From contig NZ_CP011427.1 in the NCBI RefSeq assembly GCF_001506165.1, positions 2,108,001 to 2,172,000 of the forward strand: 64,000 nucleotides of DNA, in the 5' to 3' direction. The stretch is from Pantoea vagans (GTDB taxonomy: Bacteria; Pseudomonadota; Gammaproteobacteria; Enterobacterales; Enterobacteriaceae). Shown here piece after piece: positions 25,419 through 32,427 of the stretch (the first letter of the stretch is position 1; the number at the start of each line of letters is the position of its first letter). The notes beneath the pieces are model-generated. The model did no database searches, had not been told where the DNA came from, and saw only the letters and a program-made list of their open reading frames with translations. Both the position numbers and the translations under genes were made by a program.

Positions 25419-26891
25419 TTAGAAGAAGATTGCGCCGACTGACTTGTGGTTGTTCTTCGCAACAGCGAAGTAGCGGAACCCATCGGAGCCGTGTGATGTG
25501 TGATCGTGAAGTGGCTTGTCTTTCCAGCAGCCGCGTTTGTCGTCCCACTCTTTGCGATAGCCTTCGAGATGGGTGATACCTTCTGAGCACTTTTCTTCGT
25601 CGAATACGCACTTAGGCAGGATTTCACGCACGGACTCAATGCCGGTATCAACACCAGTTTTCGGCACAACTTTGAATGTCATGGAATATGTCTGACCGTC
25701 GATTTCGTATCCTTCACGCGCCAACTCTTTGCGGGATTTGGCATCTGATCCAAACTCACGGTTTTCGATATCGTGCGGCCCCCAGTGCTCACCGTACTCA
25801 TAGCCACGATCTTTCAGCACCTTCATGTAATGGCGCAGACCTTCACCGCTGTTCTCGTAGTAGTCGATGACATGAAATTCCTCGCCAACTTCGCGTACGA
25901 ACCAGATAGCCGTTGAGTCACCCACGCCGATATCCCAGAACGTGTGAACCGGCAGGTGTGAGTTATCAGGCAAGGTGCCAATGCGTTTGTTGGTATAGAG
26001 CCAGCGAAACTGCTTGGCGTAGTACGCGCCCTCGACAGATTGCTGGAATGCTTCAGCGGGTATCGTTGGATACTCGCGCTTCATGTCATCGCCGAGCGTC
26101 TTCTCTTTGGCGTAGTACCAGGCTCTCTGGCGCTCGTTGAGGATGACTCCGTGCTTGGCTTCCATCTCATCGAAATAATCAACCAGGCGCTGAGGTAACG
26201 CCTCTACCGGGTCGATTGCATAGAGAGGATTCTTCCACCAAGAGAAGAAGAAAAACTTCCAGTCGAGGTTTGATAGCTGCTTACCCTGCAGCTGAGCTTT
26301 CTCTGCTGTCTGGCAGTAATCGAAGAAGTAACTGGCACGACCTTCAGCTGTGCTTTCGATGGTGGTGAAGCAATCGCTTGATACCGCCTCAAAGGCACCG
26401 GTGACAATCTCGCGAGCTTTTTCAGGAAATTTGGCGCATATCTTCCCGAACTCTGACACGTGCAGGAAACGCAGCGTTCCGCCACGGAATGAGGTGCTGA
26501 CGTAGAGTGATCCGCCCTTCTTGAAAACCAGTTCGCCAGCTGAGTCATTGCTCGCAGGATTTGCCGCTCTGATTTCCGCTGGCAGTAGGTCATAGGCATA
26601 CTTGACCTTTTCGCGAAACAGGCGCTTAGCGTCATTCAGCGTATGGGCGATCAGCGCACACTTCGCAGCCTCGAACAAGGCTGCATCCAACTGGATAATG
26701 CAGACTTCGGTGGTAAAGCCAAGCTGGCGCGCTTTGAGGATGATATTGCGGGTGTGCATGCCATTGAAGTATTCAAGCTGCTCCGGCGTCATTTTGAACC
26801 GGACTGGCTTACCTTCTTTGTTGGTGATCCAGTAGAGGTTGTTCAGTCGCCAGAGCTTGTCACGCAGAAGCGCGAGGTGTTCTGGCTTCAT
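25419..26891 (-). CDS. terL: Terminase large subunit
   Basis: 490 residues. The N-terminal ATPase region has an adenine-binding Q-like motif (MTPEQLEYF), a Walker A-like KARQLGFTTE and a Walker B-like FLHVSEFGK. The C-terminal nuclease region includes HTFWDIGVGDSTAIWF with an acidic residue. Starts 2 bp after the terS stop. Packages DNA with the portal. Confidence 0.92.
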   Translation of the reverse strand: MKPEHLALLRDKLWRLNNLYWITNKEGKPVRFKMTPEQLEYFNGMHTRNIILKARQLGFTTEVCIIQLDAALFEAAKCALIAHTLNDAKRLFREKVKYAYDLLPAEIRAANPASNDSAGELVFKKGGSLYVSTSFRGGTLRFLHVSEFGKICAKFPEKAREIVTGAFEAVSSDCFTTIESTAEGRASYFFDYCQTAEKAQLQGKQLSNLDWKFFFFSWWKNPLYAIDPVEALPQRLVDYFDEMEAKHGVILNERQRAWYYAKEKTLGDDMKREYPTIPAEAFQQSVEGAYYAKQFRWLYTNKRIGTLPDNSHLPVHTFWDIGVGDSTAIWFVREVGEEFHVIDYYENSGEGLRHYMKVLKDRGYEYGEHWGPHDIENREFGSDAKSRKELAREGYEIDGQTYSMTFKVVPKTGVDTGIESVREILPKCVFDEEKCSEGITHLEGYRKEWDDKRGCWKDKPLHDHTSHGSDGFRYFAVAKNNHKSVGAIFF

Positions 26892-26893
26892 GG

Positions 26894-27493
26894 TTACCCC
26901 TTGGCTAAATCATCCATCAGATCGGAAAGTTTCTTCGTTGACTCGTCGCCGGTTGGTCCGTCGATATCGTAAGCCTGTCTCTCAAGGCCAATCAGCGTTT
27001 TGAGGGTATCGGATAAATCTTTCATCGACTTCACTCGGCCCGGCATGCTGATGACCTTATGATAAATCTCGTTGAGTTTGTCGTAGCCCTTATCATCAGG
27101 CTGATACATCAACTCGCCCAACTGCTGAAGCGCTGGCACGTCCGCGCACTCTGCTTCGAGTTCATCAAACAAAGAGTTGGCAATATTTCTTGCACGCCGG
27201 ATGTCACCGCGATGCTCCATGCGAACGCTGGCTATTACCTCTGCGTTTGCCTCAATTAGTATCCGTTCGTTGGTAGCCGTTTCAGTGGATACCTTTTTGG
27301 ATACCTCACGTTTGGATACCAGCGCATCAGCTTTGGCTTTTATCTTCGCCTTTAGGTCGCGCTCCCATCCATCGCGTTTGGCACGTTTGTTTATGGCGCC
27401 GTGAGTAATGCCATGTTGTGAAGCTATTTCTCGGATAGACATCAAACCAGCACGGTAAGCCAATTCGATGGCCTCCCAATCTGGTGATGCCAT
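26894..27493 (-). CDS. terS: Terminase small subunit
   Basis: 199 residues from the ATG at 27493 with GGAG upstream; a GTG two codons earlier is possible. N-terminal helix-turn-helix (SIREIASQHGITHGAINKRAKRDGW) for DNA recognition, then a long coiled coil. An intrinsic terminator overlaps the leader immediately upstream. Confidence 0.9.
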   Translation of the reverse strand: MASPDWEAIELAYRAGLMSIREIASQHGITHGAINKRAKRDGWERDLKAKIKAKADALVSKREVSKKVSTETATNERILIEANAEVIASVRMEHRGDIRRARNIANSLFDELEAECADVPALQQLGELMYQPDDKGYDKLNEIYHKVISMPGRVKSMKDLSDTLKTLIGLERQAYDIDGPTGDESTKKLSDLMDDLAKG

Positions 27494-27502
27494 ATTCACT
27501 CC

Positions 27503-27526
27503 AATAAAAAACCGCCCGTAGGCGGT
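27503..27526 (-). terminator. Terminator between structured RNA and terS
   Basis: On the minus strand ACCGCC-TACG-GGCGGT is followed by TTTTTTATT. It ends the tRNA-like RNA and lies about 10 bp before the terS start, so terS needs antitermination or its own promoter. Confidence 0.8.
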
Positions 27527-27531
27527 TAGTT

Positions 27532-27746
27532 TGTCAGGGTGGGATTCGAACCCACGGTCTTGCAGTATTGGTCACGGCACCACTGCTTGATTCAGCTAGT
27601 GTCACGCTTTGTCCCGTCGAAGCTTTCGCTAAGCCATCTCGCGCACCTGACTTCTAAATCATACACCAGCTTCGCACCGTGACTAACAGTTATCCCTTGT
27701 CGGTGGATTCAGTCACGCCGCTCCCTGCTGGTCACTTTACCTGACA
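27532..27746 (-). ncRNA. Structured RNA with tRNA-like acceptor and T-arm
   Basis: Read on the minus strand: 5' TGTCAGG (27746-27740) pairs perfectly with 3' CCTGACA (27538-27532). A perfect T-arm, GTGGG-TTCGAAT-CCCAC (27555-27539), abuts the 3' acceptor strand as in tRNA. Internal helices are ACCAGC/GCTGGT (27732-27727 with 27670-27665) and CGTGACT/AGTCACG (27717-27711 with 27684-27678). A second start, GTCAGG at 27651-27646, would give a shorter form of about 120 nt. No D-arm or anticodon arm of normal form is visible and no CCA is encoded. An intrinsic terminator follows. Class unknown. Confidence 0.6.
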
Positions 27747-27792
27747 GCAGTGGTATTCTACTAAAAAGAGAAAATTAACGGGCTTCTAAACG

Positions 27793-28128
27793 ATGCTTAC
27801 CAGTAAACAGAACTATGCTTTGAAAATCATGATGTCACTGAGTGAGGAAAAAGTTACTCCTGTCAGAGAGTTAATTTCAGAAATTTCAATTTCTGTTAGT
27901 TACCTTGAAAGCCTGATCGCAGTGCTCAGGGATGAAGGCTTAGTTAAGAGTATGCCCGGCATGTATGGTGGTTACGCCCTGTCCCGGAGTCCCGCAATCA
28001 TCACGGTGGCTGATATTTTGGCTGCCTTCATCCAGTCAGCTACTCCTTATCCTGTGGTAAAAGCTCTTACATCCGTTTCGCTTAGAGATTTAAAGGATTC
28101 GGCTAAAATTACTAATCTCGAGTCATAG
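27793..28128 (+). CDS. Rrf2-family transcriptional regulator, moron
   Basis: 111 residues. The Rrf2 winged-helix pattern is clear (LTSKQNYALKIMMSLSE...SVSYLESLIAVLRDEGLVKSMPGMYGGYALSR). It lacks the three-cysteine Fe-S loop of IscR, so sensing, if any, is different. Plus strand, against the leftward late operon, next to the structured RNA. Probably expressed in the lysogen and could adjust host genes (inference). Confidence 0.8.
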   Translation: MLTSKQNYALKIMMSLSEEKVTPVRELISEISISVSYLESLIAVLRDEGLVKSMPGMYGGYALSRSPAIITVADILAAFIQSATPYPVVKALTSVSLRDLKDSAKITNLES

Positions 28129-28243
28129 TGGCGTGAATATCATCATTTGCACAGTTCGTTAATTTACTGCTGCAATCCGGCTATTTGCTTTCCGTCCCTA
28201 CAATTCGAACGTATAAAGTGAATCATTCCTGCTCATTCGCAGC

Positions 28244-28558
28244 TCAGGCATGGGAAGCCACCCGGGCAGCATGAGAAGCCATTGCATTCTGCTTGAATGA
28301 CTTCACTCGGGAAATCGCATAGCGTATCGCTTTTATCCAGCGAGGGTCGGCTGAAATTATCAGGGAGTTTTTTAGCGAAGTATGTAAACCACTCCATACC
28401 ATGATGCGTACAGACACATCTCTCCCCAGCCTGTGGTTGAAGTGAGTTAAGATTGAGTTGATTGCTTCTTTGGTTTGCTGGTAGCCGTCCCCCATCTGAT
28501 ACATGCCCGCCAGACGTTTAATCTGAATTTCACACTCAGTCGCAATGTCATCTTGCAT
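28244..28558 (-). CDS. Phage protein of unknown function
   Basis: 104 residues, ATG at 28558 with GGAGC upstream. Basic, largely helical (IKRLAGMYQMGDGYQQTKEAINSILTHF), no cysteine motif or membrane segment. It lies between the lysis cassette and terminase on the late strand. The 300 bp upstream (28559-28861) are AT-rich with nothing else recognised. Confidence 0.6.
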   Translation of the reverse strand: MQDDIATECEIQIKRLAGMYQMGDGYQQTKEAINSILTHFNHRLGRDVSVRIMVWSGLHTSLKNSLIISADPRWIKAIRYAISRVKSFKQNAMASHAARVASHA

Positions 28559-28861
28559 GATAAGCTCCGTTTTCGTCTTTGAAATTTGACTTAACGAAGA
28601 AAAGTGTAGTTGCTACCACTCAAATTTTCGACCAATTTAACTTCGAGTACGGCAGAGATTTTATCAACCAAACGAATCGGATACTTAAATATTGACAATG
28701 GGTTATATTTAAATTGCGCGCTATTTACTTAAGAAATGTCTGGTATTTGTCATTATTACCAAAAGTTTCCGTCAAATCCCGGCAACATATTTTGAAAGGT
28801 ATACAATTCACCCCGCACTGGTAATGTGCCTTAGTGCATATTCCATGATTAACGAGCAGCA

Positions 28862-29077
28862 TTAATAGCTGACAACCCTGTGTGTGACATCTCCCGCCGT
28901 AGTCCGATACGGCGGATTTTTTTTCCAGTCAGAATTTACCTGCTCTTGCAGAACAGCCTTCATTAACGCCCCTCTATCACAACCCTTCACCTCACAGATT
29001 TTCATATGTTCAGCTATTGCCAAGCTTTGTACCAGGCCTGCCATCGGTAAGTGTTGAGTCGGAGCGTTCTCACACAA
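28862..29077 (-). CDS. Small protein after Rz1, uncertain
   Basis: 71 residues, overlapping the 3' end of Rz1. No good ribosome binding site at 29077 or at the internal ATG at 29044. A plus-strand hairpin with T8 (CCGCCGTA/TACGGCGG, 28896-28925) lies within its C-terminal codons, which weakens the case. Unknown function if real. Confidence 0.35.
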   Translation of the reverse strand: MCENAPTQHLPMAGLVQSLAIAEHMKICEVKGCDRGALMKAVLQEQVNSDWKKNPPYRTTAGDVTHRVVSY

Positions 29078-29253
29078 TCCGCATTCTCAACATCCGATTG
29101 CAAGTCTGCATCACTGTCCTTTCCCGCCGGACTGAGTTTGCATGGCGGGCTCATCAAATCCTGCGATATTGTTGGCCGCGTCGATTGCTCGCTGCCGCAG
29201 GCTGACAGCAGCATCATCAAAACGGCACACAGTGCGATTCGGATCCTGAACAT
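29014..29253 (-). CDS. Rz1: Spanin outer-membrane subunit Rz1
   Basis: 79 residues in the +1 frame, starting inside Rz and running past its stop. Signal peptide with lipobox LLSAC (Cys about residue 19). Like lambda Rz1 it should be an outer-membrane lipoprotein that pairs with Rz to fuse the membranes at lysis. The C-terminal tail is longer than in lambda and less proline-rich. Confidence 0.85.
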   Translation of the reverse strand: MFRIRIALCAVLMMLLSACGSEQSTRPTISQDLMSPPCKLSPAGKDSDADLQSDVENADCVRTLRLNTYRWQAWYKAWQ

Positions 29254-29494
29254 ATTTCACCACGTCGCGTGTAATGGTTCGATAGATGACTTTTCCATCA
29301 GCGTTGGCGGCTGCCGCTCTCTGCTCAATGGGAACCAGCTTGGATTCGGCCTTCTGTTTCTTGATTGCATATTCAGCGTTAACTTTGGCGCTGTGGGCAT
29401 ACCAGCCATTAAGGTAACGAACCTGCCCGTAAACTAAAGCCGCGACAATCATCAATGCGATGGTAATCAGAACGGATCGCAGGCTAAATGTCAT
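29111..29494 (-). CDS. Rz: Spanin inner-membrane subunit Rz
   Basis: 127 residues from the ATG at 29494, overlapping the endolysin stop (ATGA). One N-terminal membrane segment ([18 protein letters not shown]) then a periplasmic helical coiled coil with [20 protein letters not shown]. Standard i-spanin architecture. Confidence 0.88.
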   Translation of the reverse strand: MTFSLRSVLITIALMIVAALVYGQVRYLNGWYAHSAKVNAEYAIKKQKAESKLVPIEQRAAAANADGKVIYRTITRDVVKYVQDPNRTVCRFDDAAVSLRQRAIDAANNIAGFDEPAMQTQSGGKGQ

Positions 29495-29982
29495 TTCTGC
29501 CCCCACAAGCAAACTTCGCGCTCAATCTCACGGCGATTCATTAACCCTTTCCACTTTTGTCCCCCCGCGTATACCCATCGGCGCAACTGGTCGCAGGCGC
29601 CAGCGGTGTCTCCCTGGTTGATGCGCTGAAGTAGAGTCGAGGTTTTGAAGTTGCCAGCGCCAACGTTATAGGCGAACGAGTAGATAGCAGCGCGGGTTTC
29701 ATCCGGTATTGGCTTTTTGATATAGGGGTCAATCTGAGCAGCTGTTGTGCGCAGATCCTTATCGAGTAGCGCGCGGCATTCCAGTTCTGTGTAGGTCTTA
29801 CCAAGCATGATGTCTATGCCAGTGTGCCCATAACAAACAGTCCAGATACCGGCCACGTCTTTATATGGGGTGTATTCAACGCCTTCAAGTGAAGGGATGA
29901 GCGTTGTAGCAATAGCAATCGCGCCAGCCCCGCCGCCTACGGCAGCAACTAGCTTTTTCCGTAGAGACGGGGATAGGGACAT
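29491..29982 (-). CDS. SAR endolysin (muramidase, GH24)
   Basis: 163 residues. The Glu-x8-Asp-x5-Thr triad is present at E33, D42, T48. Residues 11-30 form a weakly hydrophobic, Gly/Ala-rich signal-anchor-release segment, so the enzyme should be exported by Sec and activated when released, as in phage 21. Pairs with a pinholin upstream. Confidence 0.92.
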   Translation of the reverse strand: MSLSPSLRKKLVAAVGGGAGAIAIATTLIPSLEGVEYTPYKDVAGIWTVCYGHTGIDIMLGKTYTELECRALLDKDLRTTAAQIDPYIKKPIPDETRAAIYSFAYNVGAGNFKTSTLLQRINQGDTAGACDQLRRWVYAGGQKWKGLMNRREIEREVCLWGQK

Positions 29983-29984
29983 GT

Positions 29985-30230
29985 TTACTGATCCTGTGGT
30001 GGGTTTGGAACGTATCCACGACGCAGAGCGGCTTCATAAGCACGTGTCTGCCGATTTTTGTAATACAGATTCACCAGGAAGGTGGCGATACCGATTACCA
30101 CGCCGCTGATTACTGCAATCTGGTTCCAGTCGAGGTCATGAATCCATTGCGACACACTACCTCCGCAGACCAGCGTGCCAGAGACGCAATAGCTGGCACC
30201 TGATGCAAGTTTGTCAGGCATAATTTTCAT
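29985..30230 (-). CDS. Pinholin, phage 21 S-type, dual start
   Basis: 81 residues from the ATG at 30230, preceded by GGGGTTGG. The N-terminus [11 protein letters not shown] mirrors MKSMDKIS of S21, including the second start at Met4 that in S21 separates antiholin and holin. Two membrane segments (about 10-28 and 36-55) and a charged tail. The pairing with a SAR endolysin supports a pinholin mechanism. Confidence 0.85.
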   Translation of the reverse strand: MKIMPDKLASGASYCVSGTLVCGGSVSQWIHDLDWNQIAVISGVVIGIATFLVNLYYKNRQTRAYEAALRRGYVPNPPQDQ

Positions 30231-30295
30231 ATCCAACCCCATTTAGGGGATCCGCTTTTAAGATTTTGCCGAGGGATGAAGAAAGCGAACCCGGT

Positions 30296-30362
30296 TATAA
30301 TTTCAACTGCTGAGGAAGAAACTTTCCAGAGTTCGACATAACCCGCCTTGCGCGGGTTTTCT
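30296..30362 (+). ncRNA. Possible short plus-strand RNA opposite the late operon
   Basis: TATAAT at 30296-30301 could start a transcript of about 50 nt that ends at the terminator ACCCGC/GCGGGT (30341-30357) with T4-CTTTT. No good -35 is visible. Confidence 0.35.
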
Positions 30363-30450
30363 TTTGCCAGTAGTCGAAAAAAAAGATGCCCGCCACCACT
30401 TGGGGATATTCCTTGAGGTCATAGGGATTGGCAGGGGCGAAAACGATAAA

Positions 30451-30468
30451 GGCTCGCCGAAGCGAGCC
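30451..30468 (-). terminator. Leftward terminator after the RNA array, before the holin
   Basis: GGCTCGC-TTCG-GCGAGCC on the minus strand, followed by TTTATCGTTTT. Late transcription into the lysis genes must read through it. Confidence 0.7.
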
Positions 30469-30488
30469 CTTATATACGTGAATTTGGA

Positions 30489-30598
30489 ATTGCTATGCCG
30501 GGTGCCTCCCGGTGATAAGTACCAGCCAATACTTACCGCTTGAGACCGATCTTGGGAGTAAAGCTGACGCCCCTCCGCATAGGGGGATTCATAGCAAT
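30489..30598 (-). ncRNA. Pseudoknot RNA copy 1 (C4/P4-CI-like)
   Basis: Closing helix ATTGCTATG/CATAGCAAT (9 bp). On the plus strand the inner parts are CCGGG-TGCCT-CCCGG (30498-30512), helix TAAGT/ACTTA (30516-30535) whose loop CAGC (30523-30526) can pair with GCTG (30563-30566), and hairpin CCCCT/AGGGG (30570-30585). The same elements recur in five other copies with compensating changes. Confidence 0.75.
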
Positions 30599-30620
30599 AT
30601 TATCATATTAGCAGGTTGCC

Positions 30621-30721
30621 GGAACGCCGGGTGCCTCCCGGTGAACGAAGTGCAGCCACCTCCGTCCGCAAACTTGCGCTGGTTCTTGGCTGATGCCCCG
30701 CCGCTTAGGGGGATTCGTTCC
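30621..30721 (-). ncRNA. Pseudoknot RNA copy 2 (C4/P4-CI-like)
   Basis: Closing helix GGAACG/CGTTCC. CCGGG-TGCCT-CCCGG at 30627-30641. Helix ACGAAG/CTCCGT with one A-C on the plus strand, which is a U-G wobble on the minus strand. Loop CAGCCA (30653-30658) pairs fully with TGGCTG (30687-30692), two bases before the CCCC/GGGG hairpin. Confidence 0.75.
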
Positions 30722-30736
30722 AACACTGAATATAAC

Positions 30737-30857
30737 ATACGGTGCCGGGTGCCTCCCGGTGAACAAAGCCAGTACACTCTGTCCGCGTTAGTCCCGTCTT
30801 GGAGAAAAATGCCGCCCCATTCACTGCCGCCCCGCCGCACAGGGGGATTCACCGTAT
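30737..30857 (-). ncRNA. Pseudoknot RNA copy 3 (C4/P4-CI-like)
   Basis: Closing helix ATACGGTG/CACCGTAT. CCGGG-TGCCT-CCCGG at 30745-30759. Helix ACAAAG/CTCTGT (U-G on the minus strand at one pair). Loop CAGT (30770-30773) pairs with ACTG (30823-30826). Longer than the others by an insertion in the variable region. Confidence 0.75.
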
Positions 30858-30887
30858 TATTATAATAACACACCAAAATTAATCTGC

Positions 30888-31002
30888 TGCGGTGCCGGGT
30901 GCCTCCCGGTGAGTAAGTACAGCCATGCTTACCCGCGATTAGGCTTGTTGTTACTCAGGAGAGTAATAGCTGCCGCCCCTTCGCATAGAGGGATTCACCG
31001 CA
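30888..31002 (-). ncRNA. Pseudoknot RNA copy 4 (C4/P4-CI-like)
   Basis: Closing helix TGCGGTG/CACCGCA. CCGGG-TGCCT-CCCGG at 30895-30909. Helix GTAAG/CTTAC (30913-30932) with loop CAGC (30920-30923) pairing with GCTG (30969-30972). The last hairpin has one C-A mismatch on the plus strand, which is G-U on the minus strand. Confidence 0.75.
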
Positions 31003-31145
31003 TTGGTCTAAATGTAGACCAGATACGCTTGATTATGAAGACTATTCATAATTTTAAGTTGGCATACGAAATCTCAATCAAACATAAAGCAACTGAACTT
31101 CAACTACGTGCCCCTGATCGATTAACTTATTATCTCATAAACAAA

Positions 31146-31169
31146 AGCCCCGTCGGTTAGGACGGGGCT
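31146..31169 (-). terminator. Leftward terminator inside the RNA array region
   Basis: AGCCCCGTC/GACGGGGCT is a perfect 9-bp helix; on the minus strand it is followed by TTTGTTT. The surrounding 31003-31407 has no supported gene; a second hairpin (AAGCACAG/CTGTGCTT) is at about 31275-31296. Confidence 0.6.
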
Positions 31170-31407
31170 CAGGGCCTGGTATGCGAGATGAATGATTGGA
31201 CGATAAAACAAATAACACCAGGCAACAGTTTATTTACTAAATCACTATTATCATGTCAAGTTTGACGTAGTAAAGCACAGCTTAACCTGTGCTTCTGAAA
31301 TTGGTGCGCCCGTTTATCGTCATTGATTAGGTAACAATCCATCGTTAGATGTGGCGCATTGAAATGATACACAATCAATACTAGCCGTAATCTTCGGCAT
31401 TTCAACA

Positions 31408-31647
31408 ATGTTAATTTTTAATTTTGACGTAGAACAAAGCTCAGCAGTTTACGTCTATCAATATCGTAGTAAAGCCGTGCAGGTACAAATCCGAAAGCGC
31501 CAATCGGATTTCAAGTCTGGAAGCATCATCGATGAAAAACGTCAGGAATTCGAAAAAACGCCAATGAAAGACCTGATTAAGAATGTGCTTAAGGTATTTA
31601 AACTGATTACGCGTATATTACTCGGCGGGTACTACCCAATCTCTTGA
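31408..31647 (+). CDS. Small plus-strand protein, possible moron
   Basis: 79 residues, basic, with a hydrophobic C-terminal helix (VFKLITRILLGGYYPIS). AT-rich codon use unlike the late genes. No strong ribosome binding site, but a plus-strand terminator follows within 20 bp, suggesting a real transcription unit. No family recognised. Confidence 0.4.
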   Translation: MLIFNFDVEQSSAVYVYQYRSKAVQVQIRKRQSDFKSGSIIDEKRQEFEKTPMKDLIKNVLKVFKLITRILLGGYYPIS

Positions 31648-31663
31648 AGAAACTTGAATTTTT

Positions 31664-31695
31664 ATCCCGGAACTTATCATTTCGGGATCTTTTTT
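31664..31695 (+). terminator. Terminator after the 31408-31647 gene
   Basis: ATCCCG (31664-31669) pairs with CGGGAT (31683-31688), then CT6. Confidence 0.7.
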
Positions 31696-31747
31696 CAAAA
31701 AGGCCCACCAAGGTGAGCCATGCTTTGCTGAAGCATTATGGCTTATC

Positions 31748-31857
31748 TGCGATGCCGCTCGTTAGACGGTGAGTAAGGTACAGTCCCCTTAGCCGCTTGC
31801 TCAGACAGCCCTCCAGAGCTTTGACTGTTGCCACGCCACTAGGCGTGATTCACCGCA
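31748..31857 (-). ncRNA. Pseudoknot RNA copy 5, divergent (C4/P4-CI-like)
   Basis: Primary sequence is largely changed but the fold is kept. Closing helix TGCGATG/CACCGCA (one A-C, U-G on the minus strand), CCG/CGG in place of CCGGG/CCCGG, and helix TAAGG/CCTTA. Loop ACAGTC (31780-31785) pairs fully with GACTGT (31823-31828), and hairpin CACGCC/GGCGTG replaces CCCCT/AGGGG. This copy is the strongest evidence that the structure is selected. Confidence 0.7.
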
Positions 31858-31968
31858 TTAACCCCAGCATATAGTTAAGCAATATTTAAGTGAAGTCATT
31901 TTATGTCAATATTTTGACTTGATACTAAATGCTCTTTGCATTTAAAGCCGCTAATGGAAACAGAAGGG

Positions 31969-32038
31969 CCGCCGTCAAGGATTTTAACCCCGTCCTCTGG
32001 CACTAGTGCCAGCGCTCTGTCCAATAAGCTAACGGCGG
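31969..32038 (-). tRNA. tRNA-like gene with 6-nt anticodon loop
   Basis: On the minus strand the 70 nt fold as a complete cloverleaf. The acceptor is CCGCCGT/ACGGCGG (7 bp). The D-arm is GCTT-ATTGGACA-GAGC, with U8, A14 and GG in place. The anticodon stem is CTGGC/GCCAG with a loop of only six bases (ACTAGT). The T-arm is CGGGG-TTAAAAT-CCTTG with two G-U pairs and A in place of C56. No CCA is encoded. It lies between Q and the lysis genes, where some lambdoid phages carry tRNA genes. With a 6-nt loop it is probably a degenerate tRNA or a decoy, so amino acid identity is not assigned. Confidence 0.6.
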
Positions 32039-32106
32039 ATTAATTGACATACAGGAATAGAATCAGCTGATGATTTTAACCTACACGCCACAAAGAGATT
32101 ATAGTC

Positions 32107-32213
32107 GCTACAGCGCCGGGTGCCTCCCGGTGGGCTCGTAAACAATCAACGATACCCGCATGTTAACGCACTTCGATTGTTATGCCCCTCCGCAAAGGGG
32201 GATACGTTGTAGC
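32107..32213 (-). ncRNA. Pseudoknot RNA copy 6 (C4/P4-CI-like)
   Basis: Closing helix GCTACAGCG/CGTTGTAGC. CCGGG-TGCCT-CCCGG at 32116-32130. Helix TCGT/ACGA. Loop AACAATC (32141-32147) pairs with GATTGTT (32175-32181), the longest pseudoknot of the set (7 bp). Hairpin CCCCT/AGGGG at 32185-32200. First copy downstream of Q in the direction of late transcription. Confidence 0.75.
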
Positions 32214-32259
32214 AAAAAAGAATTTAGCATTTGATTAAAACTATATGATTTTAGTAAAT

Positions 32260-32292
32260 AAAAAAAACGCCTACGGCAGCTAACCTTGGCGC
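32260..32292 (-). terminator. Probable tR'-type terminator downstream of Q
   Basis: On the minus strand GCGCC pairs with GGCGT around a 16-nt loop, followed by T7ATTT. It lies 140 bp after Q, where lambda has pR'-tR'. I could not identify pR' with confidence in 32293-32427. Confidence 0.45.
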
Positions 32293-32427
32293 TTCTAATC
32301 ATTCACAGATAATGGAACTGCTCAGTCCGCTTTGCTTCCCGAGCGTAAACTGAATATGCCAGGTCGCCCGCCCTTTGTCTTTAGCTATTGGTGCTATAAA
32401 TTCTCTTCCATCATTATTTTAGGGGAT

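Noticed and set aside
27532..27746. tmRNA gene
   Set aside because: It shares TTCGACGGGA and a T-arm with tmRNA, but it is far too short, and no tag reading frame or CCA end is present.
30589..30876. Minus-strand 95-residue protein (Ash-like)
   Set aside because: It runs through two copies of the pseudoknot RNA, has no ribosome binding site, and its apparent conservation is explained by the RNA.
30489..32213. CRISPR array
   Set aside because: Conserved 18-mers recur, but each lies inside a 100-120 nt fold, spacing is irregular (15 to over 700 bp), and there are no cas genes or leader.
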